From: Kangiella sediminilitoris
GTDB taxonomy: Bacteria > Pseudomonadota > Gammaproteobacteria > Enterobacterales > Kangiellaceae
Reading direction: 5' to 3'
Assembly: GCF_001708405.1 (NCBI RefSeq)
Contig: NZ_CP012418.1
Coordinates: forward strand, 744,001 to 808,000
Length of the DNA: 64,000 nucleotides
Of this stretch, positions 16,562 through 25,216 are shown one piece after another. The notes below the pieces were generated by a model that saw only the letters and a program-made list of their open reading frames with translations, was not told the origin of the DNA and searched no databases. The stretch's first letter is position 1; every line of letters starts with the position of its first letter. Position numbers and translations under genes: made by a program.

Positions 16562-18706
16562 ATGAAAGCACTTTCGATAAAACACTTACTAATTTCTACC
16601 GTTGCCTGGGGCTTGCTGGTGACGGGGTGTACGGAGTCAGAAAACAAAGGATCTGCGCCTGAACCAAATTTCAAACTGGAAAATGTCACTGAGCAAGGTT
16701 GGTTATATAGCAACCTGCCTGAAAGCACCGTTGCATATGTCCGTCTACCCAATCCGTGGAGTTCTTTTTCACAAAAAGATGACAGCTTTAAGTATGCTTT
16801 GGGCAATAAAGAACACGTTAAAGCCGTTAAGCAAATTCAAGAAGGAATTTACAATAATATTCTTCCTCAATTAGATAAGGGTGTAAGGCCTTTCGTTGAA
16901 GGTTACCTCCAAGATGTAACGGGTCCGATTGAGATCGCTTTTATTACTCAAAATGGCCAGCCTTTAGTTGTTATTGGCTCTCAAATTAGAGAACCGGAGG
17001 AGAACAAATCTATTAATGAAGAGCTGACTACGATGATGGAGTCAGTACCTGATGCATACATTACTGCTCAGGAGGGTGAGTCTAAAGGCGTGATGATGAT
17101 TCAGCAGGGTGTTCCGGTTCGATATGAGTATGACCAGAGTACTGGGAGGTTGACTTTTGTTACGGGGTTTGGCGCTTCGGTAACCAGTCTTGAAAATGCT
17201 GCTGAGCTAATAAAAACCAATGATAAACACGCCATGCTGGCATTAGAAAGCGAAATAGATGCTAGCCACCAGGGATTGTTCGCCTGGGTTAGTCCTAAGA
17301 ATGCGATGCCGCTGATGCAGATGGGATTGCCCCCTGAAAAATTACAACAGATGAAAGAGATGGGTGTTGACCAGGCCAATGGTCTGGCTTTGGGCTACGG
17401 TGTTAGCGGTGGCAAAACTCGCTTAAAACTGATGCTGGATATGCCTGACGTTGGTCTTAGACAGTTTATTCCTGTGGTTAATAACAAGATTACTGCTGAA
17501 GCCGTTGGTGAAGTAAAGTGGGCAGGTATTTTGTCATTACCTACCTCTAAACAGGCTCAACGTATTGCTGAGAATCTGAAAGCGCTGGGAGAAGTTAATT
17601 TCGATTCCTGGGAGCAGCTGAATCAAGCTTTTGAGCAGGAAGTGGGCATGGAGCTGGATGTGTTGATGGATACTTTCGGACCTGAACTGGTTTTGTTTAA
17701 AGATGATATTGGTGCATTTGCTACGACTCGCTATAAACAGACTGATATTAAGAAGCTGTTATTAAAAGCTCAGGATAATATGAAGGTTGAGTACCGTACG
17801 TATGAAAAGAACGGCGCCATCATCCACCACTTAAGAGCACCTATGGCTCAATTCGATGCGAAGCCTTCTACAAATGGAGATTTTGAATCCAAAATTGGTG
17901 CTATGGCTCTACAAAACTATCATGAGAATTATTTTTGGATGTTAGAAGGTGATCATGTGGTTTTTGCCAGCGTGCCTCAGTTATTATTGGAAAGACATAG
18001 CAGGAAAGACCGCAAGAGTCTCGCTGACTGGTTCAAGCAGCAGCAAGGTGATGGTTATAAGTCTTCACTGTTGAACTTTACTGCCACGGTCGATGACTTG
18101 TCACGAACCAGCTATCACTATTACTTAGAGTCTTTGATCGTGTTGGCCGACTTATCAAATACGCAAATTGATATCATGAGTTTACCAACGGCAGACCAGT
18201 TAGGTTTTCCGGATAAGGGAACGATGGGCTTTAGCCTTCAGTCCGGCGAGCAACGCCTTGGCTTGGAGTTTACGTTTGAAAACGGTGCTACCGACATTTT
18301 AGTTGGTGGAGGCGCGACCACGTCGGCCGCAGTTATTGGTATTCTGGCTGCGGTGGCAATCCCTGCATATCAGGATTACACTAACCGAGCACAGGTTGCG
18401 TCAGCTATGAATACTGCCGAGACTGTAAAGCTACAGGTTATGATGAGTTTGGTTGAAGGCGCCAAACTAGAAGATATTGATAATGGTTATGGTGATTTTG
18501 GGCTGCCAGAGTCTTATCAAAATGCGATTATTCAAAAAGTGGTCATTAATGATGGAGTCATCACAATGTATTTGAATAATCCTTCGCTGGGTGATGGACC
18601 TCAGACCATGATTTTAAGACCCATGGTTAGCGGTAAACAGATATCCTACTGGGTTTGCTCAGAAGGAACCCTGGCTTCTAAATTTAGACCAGCAAAATGT
18701 CGTTAA
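16562..18706 (+). CDS. Large lipoprotein with a C-terminal type IV pilin-like module
   Basis: A 714-residue protein. The signal ends LLVTGC (Cys23), predicting lipid anchoring. Residues about 30-575 form a large soluble region rich in mixed alpha/beta segments, resembling DUF3352-type envelope proteins; I do not recognise it firmly. From about residue 585 the chain becomes pilin-like: AVIGILAAVAIPAYQDYTN is the hallmark N-terminal helix of type IVa pilins, followed by a globular part ending in a Cys pair (C699 and C713, pattern YWVC...KFRPAKC) like the PilA D-region. The prepilin peptidase site (Gly-Phe-Thr...Glu5) is absent. RBS AGAGGA fits the ATG. A strong terminator follows, so it is monocistronic. 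Confidence 0.85.
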   Translation: MKALSIKHLLISTVAWGLLVTGCTESENKGSAPEPNFKLENVTEQGWLYSNLPESTVAYVRLPNPWSSFSQKDDSFKYALGNKEHVKAVKQIQEGIYNNILPQLDKGVRPFVEGYLQDVTGPIEIAFITQNGQPLVVIGSQIREPEENKSINEELTTMMESVPDAYITAQEGESKGVMMIQQGVPVRYEYDQSTGRLTFVTGFGASVTSLENAAELIKTNDKHAMLALESEIDASHQGLFAWVSPKNAMPLMQMGLPPEKLQQMKEMGVDQANGLALGYGVSGGKTRLKLMLDMPDVGLRQFIPVVNNKITAEAVGEVKWAGILSLPTSKQAQRIAENLKALGEVNFDSWEQLNQAFEQEVGMELDVLMDTFGPELVLFKDDIGAFATTRYKQTDIKKLLLKAQDNMKVEYRTYEKNGAIIHHLRAPMAQFDAKPSTNGDFESKIGAMALQNYHENYFWMLEGDHVVFASVPQLLLERHSRKDRKSLADWFKQQQGDGYKSSLLNFTATVDDLSRTSYHYYLESLIVLADLSNTQIDIMSLPTADQLGFPDKGTMGFSLQSGEQRLGLEFTFENGATDILVGGGATTSAAVIGILAAVAIPAYQDYTNRAQVASAMNTAETVKLQVMMSLVEGAKLEDIDNGYGDFGLPESYQNAIIQKVVINDGVITMYLNNPSLGDGPQTMILRPMVSGKQISYWVCSEGTLASKFRPAKCR

Positions 18707-18722
18707 TCATCAGAAGAAATAT

Positions 18723-18751
18723 AAAAAGGTGAGCTAATGCTCACCTTTTTT
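18723..18751. terminator. Bidirectional terminator between the pilin-fusion gene and fklB
   Basis: AAAAAGGTGAGC, loop TAAT, GCTCACCTTTTTT: A-run and T-run on either side, usable from both strands. Confidence 0.92.
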
Positions 18752-18775
18752 GTATTCGCTGCAAAAGAATGATCA

Positions 18776-19396
18776 TTAAGACACGATGTCTAATAATTCA
18801 ATCTCAAAAATAAGTGCCTGGTATGGACCGATAACACCGCCAGCGCCTTGTTCACCATAAGCAAGGTTATGCGGGACATACAGTTTCCATTTTGAACCGA
18901 CTGGCATGTTCTGTAATGCCTCAGTCCAGCCTTTAATGACGCCACCAACAGGGAACTCAGCCGGTTCTCCGCGTTTGTAAGAGCTGTCGAACTCCTGACC
19001 ACTGACCAGAGTACCTGCATAATGAGTGCGAACCGTTGAGTCAGCCGTTGGTTTTTCACCAGAGCCTTCAGTGATCACTTCATACTGTAGACCACTGTCT
19101 AAAACAGTGACTTCTTCACGTTTAGCGTTTTCAGCCAGGAACGCTTCGCCTTCAGCTGCAAACTGCTTTGCTTTTTCAGCATTTTCAGCTTCTACGATCT
19201 TTTGAATTTCTTGGAAAGCAGCATTAAGGTCGTCATGAGAAATTTGTGATTCTTTGCCTTCAAATGCGTCTCTAATGCCCGCGATAACTGCGTCAATACC
19301 TACGCCTGGGAAAGCGCCGCTGACCTGTTGGCCCATTTGTAAGCCAATACCATATGAAGCCTTGGCTTCAGTTGTTGAAAAATCTGTAGATGACAT
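18776..19396 (-). CDS. fklB: FKBP-type peptidyl-prolyl cis-trans isomerase
   Basis: Speeds proline isomerisation during protein folding. The 206-residue length equals E. coli FklB (FKBP22). The N-terminal dimerisation region (EAKASYGIGLQMGQQ) is followed by a helical linker and a C-terminal FKBP domain from about residue 105, with the expected HYAGTLVSGQEFDSS, VIKGWTEAL and YVPHNLAYGEQGAGG segments. There is no signal peptide, so it is cytoplasmic like FklB rather than FkpA. GGAGAC precedes the ATG. It is divergent from rdgC. Confidence 0.94.
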   Translation of the reverse strand: MSSTDFSTTEAKASYGIGLQMGQQVSGAFPGVGIDAVIAGIRDAFEGKESQISHDDLNAAFQEIQKIVEAENAEKAKQFAAEGEAFLAENAKREEVTVLDSGLQYEVITEGSGEKPTADSTVRTHYAGTLVSGQEFDSSYKRGEPAEFPVGGVIKGWTEALQNMPVGSKWKLYVPHNLAYGEQGAGGVIGPYQALIFEIELLDIVS

Positions 19397-19556
19397 GGTG
19401 TCTCCGTTTTGGTGTCTAAGGTAAACATATGGGGGCTTTGAAAGCGATTTAAACCTTGGGAAAACAGATTTCGAAAAAATAACATCGAATGGCTAGCATC
19501 ACTGTTTTGTTTTGGCATAATAGCCGACATATTTGTTACCAGTCCCCAGGGCCAAT

Positions 19557-20459
19557 ATGTGGTTTAAAAACTGTTTTATTTATTATCTTAACGAGCAATT
19601 CGAGCATTCTCAGGAGTCTTTCGAAGAGCATCTTAAAAATCAAAGCTTTAAACAAATAGGACGACAGGAAACGGACGCTTTTGGTTGGGTTTCTCCTTTG
19701 GGGAGAGGGCATGAACAGTTGGCACTACTGTCCAACGGCAGTTATTTGCTGGCCATGCGTAAAGAACAAAAGGTCATTCCCGCGAGTATGGTTAAGGAAG
19801 CTCTGGAGGAGCGTGTAGCGGCTATAGAAGACGCTGAGGGGCGCAAGGTTTATGGCAAAGAGAAGGCCTCGCTGAAAGATGATATTTTGAGTTTGCTGAA
19901 GCCTAAGGCCTTGACCAGGTCCAGTCATATCCATGGCTATATTGATACACACCATAATTTGCTGGTGGTTAATGCGGGCAGTGCCAGTGCGGCGGATACT
20001 TTCGTCGAGCTCCTAATTGAAACTCTGGGGTCGCTGGGTGCGATTAAATTAATGGGTGAAGAGTCTCCGGGAGCCATCATGAATCGTTGGCTGCTGGACG
20101 GTCTGCCTGAAGGCTGGGAGCTGACGGGGCAGTTTGATCTTCAGGATCCTAAAGATGAGCGTGTGGTAAAGATTAAAGGTGCGCAGGACCTGGATTTAGT
20201 TCATGAGCTGCTAGAGGATGGTTATTGGGTACAAAAACTGGGTATTCGACGTGATGAAGAGTTCAGCGCGGTACTTACCAGCGATTTATTATTGAAAAGT
20301 ATTAAGTTTGATGATGAGCTGGTGAAGGAAAACGATGATATAGACGCGCAAGACAAATTAGCTCGATTTGATGCTGACTTTGTCTTAATGACACAAACTA
20401 TGGCACAATTTATTAAAGAATTGATGCAGCACTTTAAGGTTAATACGGATAAGCAATGA
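19557..20459 (+). CDS. rdgC: Recombination-associated protein RdgC
   Basis: A DNA-binding ring protein that limits RecA loading and so modulates recombination. From the ATG at 19557 (MWFKNCFIYYL) it has 300 residues, against 303 in E. coli. An in-frame start at 19533 would add eight residues with no family support. Conserved stretches include GWVSPLGRG, ARKEQKVIPASMVKEAL-like sequence and the end DKLARFDADFVLMTQTM. The next gene overlaps its stop by four bases (ATGA), making a translationally coupled pair with an uncharacterised protein. Confidence 0.94.
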   Translation: MWFKNCFIYYLNEQFEHSQESFEEHLKNQSFKQIGRQETDAFGWVSPLGRGHEQLALLSNGSYLLAMRKEQKVIPASMVKEALEERVAAIEDAEGRKVYGKEKASLKDDILSLLKPKALTRSSHIHGYIDTHHNLLVVNAGSASAADTFVELLIETLGSLGAIKLMGEESPGAIMNRWLLDGLPEGWELTGQFDLQDPKDERVVKIKGAQDLDLVHELLEDGYWVQKLGIRRDEEFSAVLTSDLLLKSIKFDDELVKENDDIDAQDKLARFDADFVLMTQTMAQFIKELMQHFKVNTDKQ

Positions 20460-21880
20460 CTGAGAACGATACAACCTTAACAACCGAGCAAAAGGCGCTG
20501 GCTGTTAATTTAGACGATAAGCAATATGGTACTTTCGTAGAAATTGGTGCTGGGCAGGAGGTTGCAAGACAGTTTTTCTCAGCGGGCGCCGCCGCCGGTA
20601 CTGTCGCTAAAACCATGTCAGCCTATGATATGCAGGTCAGTGATGCCATTTATGGTAAAGCCGGTCGTTATGTCAGTCGTGAGCGTTTGGAGCAAATGCT
20701 GGACTATGAATACAGCTTGTTGCATAAGCGTCTTGATACGGTTCGCCCACAGGAGACCCTTTATTTCAGTTATGCGGCAACCGTAACGGCCAAAAGCTAT
20801 AGCCAGAAGAATGAGTGTCATGGCTGGATAGGTATTCGTCTACAGCTTGAAGCTGGAGCTCCAGCCAGTGAGATTCTGATGCACGTCAGGATGCTGGATG
20901 ATACAAACCGAGAGCAGTCTGAGGCGCTGGGCATTCTCGGTGTTAATGTGGTCTATGGTGCTTTTAACTACAGTGATGAGCCTAAGATCTTTATTGAGTC
21001 ATTGCTGGATAATCTGATTAACCCTTTCGGTCAGAAACGTATCGAAATTGATTTAATTCATTTTTCGGGCCATAAGTTTGAGAAAGTTGAAAACCGACTG
21101 ATGAACCTTCATCTGGTTCGTTCCTGGTGTTGCCGTGCGGTCATGTTTGACGCCAAAGGCGACTCTGAAGTACCGATGAGTTTATTACGTAAGAAAGATG
21201 TGTTGGTCATCCGTGGATCATTTAAGCCACCAACGAAAGTACATGTGGATATGACCGAGGCTGCCATGAAGCAGTTTTTGGAAGAGGATGGCGTTGAGAG
21301 TGATAAGGTCTGTACTGTGGCCGAAATTACCATGGCTGAGCTGGAGAGTGATGTAGAGACCGATGATGCCAGTTTTCTTGCGCGAGTGGATCTGCTGAAT
21401 AAGCTTGGTTATAACGTACTGATTTCTGACTACCTTCGCTTTTTCCGACTTCGCTCCTGGATGCGACGTTACACTCAGAACCGAATCGGCATTGTGTTGA
21501 GCATTCTGGATTTTGATCAGTTATTTGATACCAAATACTATAAGGGCCTTGAAGGCGGTATCCTAGAAGCAATGGGTAAACTGTTTACGGGTAACACCAA
21601 CGTTTATGTATACCCAACACGCCGTAACAACCAGTTAATTACTCTGGATAATGTAGAAGTTGAAGATAATGTTCAGTATCTTCTAAAGCACTTAACCAGT
21701 AACAAGCTATTGGTGCCAGTTGAAACATGGAACGATGAAAATCTGCATATTTCTGCTCGCCATATCGCTACTAAGATTCCGCTGGGGCAGGGTGACTGGG
21801 AGCAGCAGTTGCCGGAAGAAATCCGTGAGGAAATTAAAGCTCGCTGCATGTTTGGCTACTGCGAGTTACCAGAGCAATAA
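20456..21880 (+). CDS. Conserved hypothetical protein, 474 residues, coupled to rdgC
   Basis: A soluble-looking, well-conserved type of protein with no signal peptide. Visible landmarks are GTFVEIGAGQEVARQFF near the N-terminus, the KTMSAYDMQVSD block, an internal ECHGWIGIRLQ segment, and ILEAMGKLFTG later. I recall this family being labelled either TonB-dependent receptor or nicotinamide-nucleotide adenylyltransferase in databases. The first label cannot be right: there is no beta-barrel or signal sequence. I would not assign a function. It overlaps rdgC by four bases and ychJ follows three bases after its stop, so the three genes form one operon. Confidence 0.85.
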   Translation: MTENDTTLTTEQKALAVNLDDKQYGTFVEIGAGQEVARQFFSAGAAAGTVAKTMSAYDMQVSDAIYGKAGRYVSRERLEQMLDYEYSLLHKRLDTVRPQETLYFSYAATVTAKSYSQKNECHGWIGIRLQLEAGAPASEILMHVRMLDDTNREQSEALGILGVNVVYGAFNYSDEPKIFIESLLDNLINPFGQKRIEIDLIHFSGHKFEKVENRLMNLHLVRSWCCRAVMFDAKGDSEVPMSLLRKKDVLVIRGSFKPPTKVHVDMTEAAMKQFLEEDGVESDKVCTVAEITMAELESDVETDDASFLARVDLLNKLGYNVLISDYLRFFRLRSWMRRYTQNRIGIVLSILDFDQLFDTKYYKGLEGGILEAMGKLFTGNTNVYVYPTRRNNQLITLDNVEVEDNVQYLLKHLTSNKLLVPVETWNDENLHISARHIATKIPLGQGDWEQQLPEEIREEIKARCMFGYCELPEQ

Positions 21881-21883
21881 ACT

Positions 21884-22375
21884 GTGTCTGAGACTCAAAC
21901 TTTATGCCCCTGTGGTAAACAACTGGACGGCACTCCGGCTATATATGAAGAGTGCTGTCAGCCTTTCCATTTAAAGCAGGCCATTCCTGAACATCCGGAA
22001 GCATTGATGCGTTCAAGATATAGCGCATACTATCTTGGTCTTGGGCAGTATATCTTCGATACTCATCACGCCAGTTATCGCGGCAACACCACAGTTGATG
22101 AGTTTACGGCCAGCGCTAAAAATACTAATTGGTGTGGTTTAGAGGTCATAGCTGCTTCGGAAGAAGGTGACAGGGGAACGGTTGAGTTTAAAGCCTGCCT
22201 TATCGATAAAGATAAACTCCATACCTTGCACGAAATATCTAATTTCATTCGAGAAAATCATCGCTGGTACTATACCGACGGTAAATTTCAGCCTAAAACA
22301 GTTCAAAAAATTAACCGCAATCAAGCTTGCCCGTGCGGTAGTGGTCTCAAAGCTAAGCGCTGTTGTTTGAGTTAA
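21884..22375 (+). CDS. ychJ: YchJ family SEC-C motif protein
   Basis: A 163-residue protein starting with GTG at 21884. The N-terminal CPCGKQLDG...ECC and C-terminal CPCGSGLKAKRCC clusters are SEC-C-type zinc-binding motifs, and between them lies the YchJ core (ALMRSRYSAYYLG, then a cystatin-like fold). The E. coli homologue belongs to UPF0225, with no established role. It lies three bases behind the 474-residue gene, in the rdgC operon. The order RdgC, unknown protein, YchJ hints at a shared nucleic-acid or stress context, but nothing in the sequence proves it. Confidence 0.9.
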   Translation: MSETQTLCPCGKQLDGTPAIYEECCQPFHLKQAIPEHPEALMRSRYSAYYLGLGQYIFDTHHASYRGNTTVDEFTASAKNTNWCGLEVIAASEEGDRGTVEFKACLIDKDKLHTLHEISNFIRENHRWYYTDGKFQPKTVQKINRNQACPCGSGLKAKRCCLS

Positions 22376-22437
22376 ACTTTTATTTTGCCTACACGCATGG
22401 TAAAACTTGAAGACACATAACTCCAAACAGTTAAAAC

Positions 22438-22665
22438 ATGAGTACACTGGAATCATTACAACATCAAATTGACGAGCTTCAAACGAAGCTTGCCTTTCAA
22501 GACGATACGATTGATCAATTGAATCGTATCGTCACTAAACAGGATGAAATTATTCGGCTAATGCAGTCTAAGTTTTCATTGATTGGCGATAAAATTCAGG
22601 ATATTGAGGCTAATCTGCCGAACAAACCATTCAATCCAAATGATGAGGTTCCTCCTCATTACTAA
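22438..22665 (+). CDS. slyX: SlyX family protein
   Basis: A 75-residue protein made of a single coiled-coil (residues about 3-50, regular leucine/isoleucine heptads) and a Pro-rich tail ending PPHY, the SlyX signature. The function is unknown; in E. coli it lies next to slyD. Here it sits 62 bases after ychJ and 34 bases before fumC. No strong ribosome site is visible. The length matches the family. Confidence 0.9.
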   Translation: MSTLESLQHQIDELQTKLAFQDDTIDQLNRIVTKQDEIIRLMQSKFSLIGDKIQDIEANLPNKPFNPNDEVPPHY

Positions 22666-22699
22666 TGGTTCCGGTCATGAACAGTAGAAGGAGGTTACT

Positions 22700-24073
22700 T
22701 TGAGTCAGTCTAAGCAATACCGTACAGAAAAAGATAGCATGGGAGAAGTTAAAGTGCCGAAGGAGGCGCTTTATGCTGCACAAACCCAGCGAGCCGTCGA
22801 CAACTTTAACTTTAGCAACTTAACTCTACCCGAAGATTTTATCCGACAGGTTGTGACCATTAAACAGGTTGCGGCGGAAGTAAACCACGACCTTGGTTTA
22901 TTGAGTAAAACTAAATTTAAGGCCATAACGAAGGCAACTAATAAGTTACTGTCTGATGATCTGATTAAACCCGACAATTTTCCGATTGATGTTTTCCAGA
23001 CCGGATCAGGTACCAGCACCAATATGAACGTGAATGAGGTGGTAGCCCACTTAGCATCTAATTCACGGACCAAGGTGCATCCCAATGATGATGTTAATAT
23101 GGGACAAAGTAGCAATGACGTGATACCTACGGCTCTTGCTATGATGACTACTGAGCTACTGGTCAGGCAGCTGACTCCAGATCTGGAAAAGTTAATCCAT
23201 GCGATTAAGTCGAAAGCCAAGTCCTTAAAGTCGGTGGTTAAAACTGGCCGTACCCATCTCATGGATGCTATGCCATTGACCATGGAGCAGGAATTGACAG
23301 GCTGGGCCTATCAACTTGAGATATCACTAAAAGCTATCAAAAACGTCACACCTCAGGCAGGAGAGCTAGCTCAGGGTGGTACTGCTATAGGTACAGGAAT
23401 CAATAGCTCAGCTAAGTTTCGTACAGAGTTTGCAAAGAAAGTGAAATCTCAAACAGGGTTGCCATTGAAAAAAAGTGGAAGTACCTTCGCCAGTATCGCA
23501 GGACAGGACTCCAGTGTCAGTGTGTCTGGTGTCTTAAATACTTTGGCCACGGCCTTGATGAAAATCAGTAATGATCTTCGTTGGATGAATAGTGGTCCTG
23601 TAAGTGGTTTGGGGGAAATTAAGCTCAAGGCGATTCAGCCGGGTAGTAGCATTATGCCCGGTAAAGTTAACCCGGTGATCCCTGAGGCAGTGACGCAAGC
23701 TGCAGCACAGATCATAGGCAACCACACCAGTATTACAGTAGGTGCTCAGTCGGGAAATTTTCAGTTGAATGTGATGTTACCGATGATTGCCTATAATTTA
23801 TGGCAGTCACTTCGGTTGGCGAGCAGTTCTCTGAAGCATCTGGTTGATACCATTAAAACCTTTGAGCCGAATACAGAAGCGTTGGAAACATTGCTTAGTA
23901 AAAATGCTATTTTAGCGACGGCACTGGCTCCTGAAGTGGGTTATGAAAAAGCTTCTGAAATAGTTTATAAAGCCAGAAAAGAAGAGCGCTCCATTTTGGA
24001 CGTTGCTGTTGAATTAACATCACTGTCGAAACAAAAGCTCGAGTCCATACTTGATGCTAAAAAGCTAACCTAG
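22700..24073 (+). CDS. fumC: Class II fumarate hydratase
   Basis: Interconverts fumarate and malate in the TCA cycle without an iron-sulfur cluster. The 457 residues include GSGTSTNMNVNEV, TGRTHLMDA with the catalytic-site His, and the signature loop GSSIMPGKVNPVIPE. Aspartases have MPAKVNP, so the Gly argues for fumarase. The start is TTG at 22700, with a perfect AGGAGG seven bases upstream; the family N-terminus (YRTEKDSMGEV) begins seven residues in, so the TTG is well supported. Being iron-free, this class fits the iron-limitation theme of the window (inference). Confidence 0.93.
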   Translation: MSQSKQYRTEKDSMGEVKVPKEALYAAQTQRAVDNFNFSNLTLPEDFIRQVVTIKQVAAEVNHDLGLLSKTKFKAITKATNKLLSDDLIKPDNFPIDVFQTGSGTSTNMNVNEVVAHLASNSRTKVHPNDDVNMGQSSNDVIPTALAMMTTELLVRQLTPDLEKLIHAIKSKAKSLKSVVKTGRTHLMDAMPLTMEQELTGWAYQLEISLKAIKNVTPQAGELAQGGTAIGTGINSSAKFRTEFAKKVKSQTGLPLKKSGSTFASIAGQDSSVSVSGVLNTLATALMKISNDLRWMNSGPVSGLGEIKLKAIQPGSSIMPGKVNPVIPEAVTQAAAQIIGNHTSITVGAQSGNFQLNVMLPMIAYNLWQSLRLASSSLKHLVDTIKTFEPNTEALETLLSKNAILATALAPEVGYEKASEIVYKARKEERSILDVAVELTSLSKQKLESILDAKKLT

Positions 24074-24145
24074 TGGTAAAACTAACTTGAAACTTGTAGG
24101 TCTAAACGTTAATGAGTGCCTAAAAAAGTTTCGCACAGGTATATT

Positions 24146-25216
24146 ATGACTAAACTAAGATCCTACTTAATGGTCACGGCTCTGATATATTCAGGTCTTA
24201 CAGTCGCTGTTGATACAGGGCCGTTATTAATTTCTGAACTTCCTCCTGGCCAAGTTTACAGTGAGAGCGAGTTAGCAGCCTTTGAAAAGGGTGTTGATTT
24301 GAAACTAAAGGGTAGGGAGTCATCAGGACTAGAAAAGGATTATCAAACTTACAGTGCCGTTTTATCTATTAATCCTGAAAAAGTAACTCCAGAACAAAAA
24401 GACTATCTGCTTAAGCTGACCGAGCATAAGTCTCTTGCTTACAAAGCCCATCCTGAAGGACCTGTGGCAGTCCCGGTCTTTAATATCAGGGCCTTGGCAG
24501 AGTATAAAATTTTTCAGTATGAGGTAGCAGCACAAGCTGAAAAAATGAAAGAGCTGATAGCCAACGATCACCAGTTATTTGTTAAAGAAAGCCTAAATAA
24601 CAAGGCGCAGTTACAGGCAGCCAGAAAAGCGCTTAACGATTCATTACCAATCAGTGATGCAGTACTGAACAATATGGTGATGTCATATAAAGCTAATAAC
24701 TCAAGTTCAAGTGCCATGCTGTTAAGCGAACTGGTCCAATTGACCGGAAATAAACAGGCTGTTTATGCATTATTGGATTTTGAAGGCGAGCATTGGCAGA
24801 AGAGTCAGATACTAAATAACTTAAGTCAGTATCTTACTGCGCAAGAACAGGAAGCCGTGCTGCACAATCTTATTCATCAGAAAGGTGAGTTATCATCTCA
24901 GGCTGTATTACATTATGCCAGGCTGCCTGCCACGGTAAGTAAACCTGACCTACTATACGGGTTGTTATCTGATCAATATTTGGGAGCCAGTAGCGCTGCC
25001 GCACTGGCCAGGTCGGCTCAAAAGCCTCTAGACGTTCGATGGTTGAAACATAATATTCAACGTCATTCGGAATCCAGGGTAACTGTTGCCAATAGTTTAC
25101 TGGCCCTTAAATTAGCGGGTGATGTTGAATCAAAATATATTCTTAGGGAGTTGCTTGAGTCTGACGAAATAAAATTTGATGACATGAAAGCAGAGGTGTT
25201 GGCATGGTTAAAATAA
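24146..25216 (+). CDS. Hypothetical secreted protein with helical repeats
   Basis: A 356-residue protein from the ATG at 24146 (MTKLRSYLMVTALIYSG; signal peptide to about residue 23). An upstream GTG at 24116 would bury the signal. After a variable N-terminal half, residues about 180-356 consist of short helix pairs of HEAT/ALK-repeat look (LLSELVQLTGNKQAVYALL, HYARLPATVSK, ANSLLALKLAGD). It overlaps the M14 peptidase gene by 13 bases, so the two are surely co-translated. A role as periplasmic partner or chaperone of that peptidase is a guess from position only. Confidence 0.75.
   Translation: MTKLRSYLMVTALIYSGLTVAVDTGPLLISELPPGQVYSESELAAFEKGVDLKLKGRESSGLEKDYQTYSAVLSINPEKVTPEQKDYLLKLTEHKSLAYKAHPEGPVAVPVFNIRALAEYKIFQYEVAAQAEKMKELIANDHQLFVKESLNNKAQLQAARKALNDSLPISDAVLNNMVMSYKANNSSSSAMLLSELVQLTGNKQAVYALLDFEGEHWQKSQILNNLSQYLTAQEQEAVLHNLIHQKGELSSQAVLHYARLPATVSKPDLLYGLLSDQYLGASSAAALARSAQKPLDVRWLKHNIQRHSESRVTVANSLLALKLAGDVESKYILRELLESDEIKFDDMKAEVLAWLK

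Noticed and set aside
22771-23283. 170-codon reverse-strand frame inside fumC
   Set aside because: Lies wholly inside a clear gene and has no ribosome site or family features.
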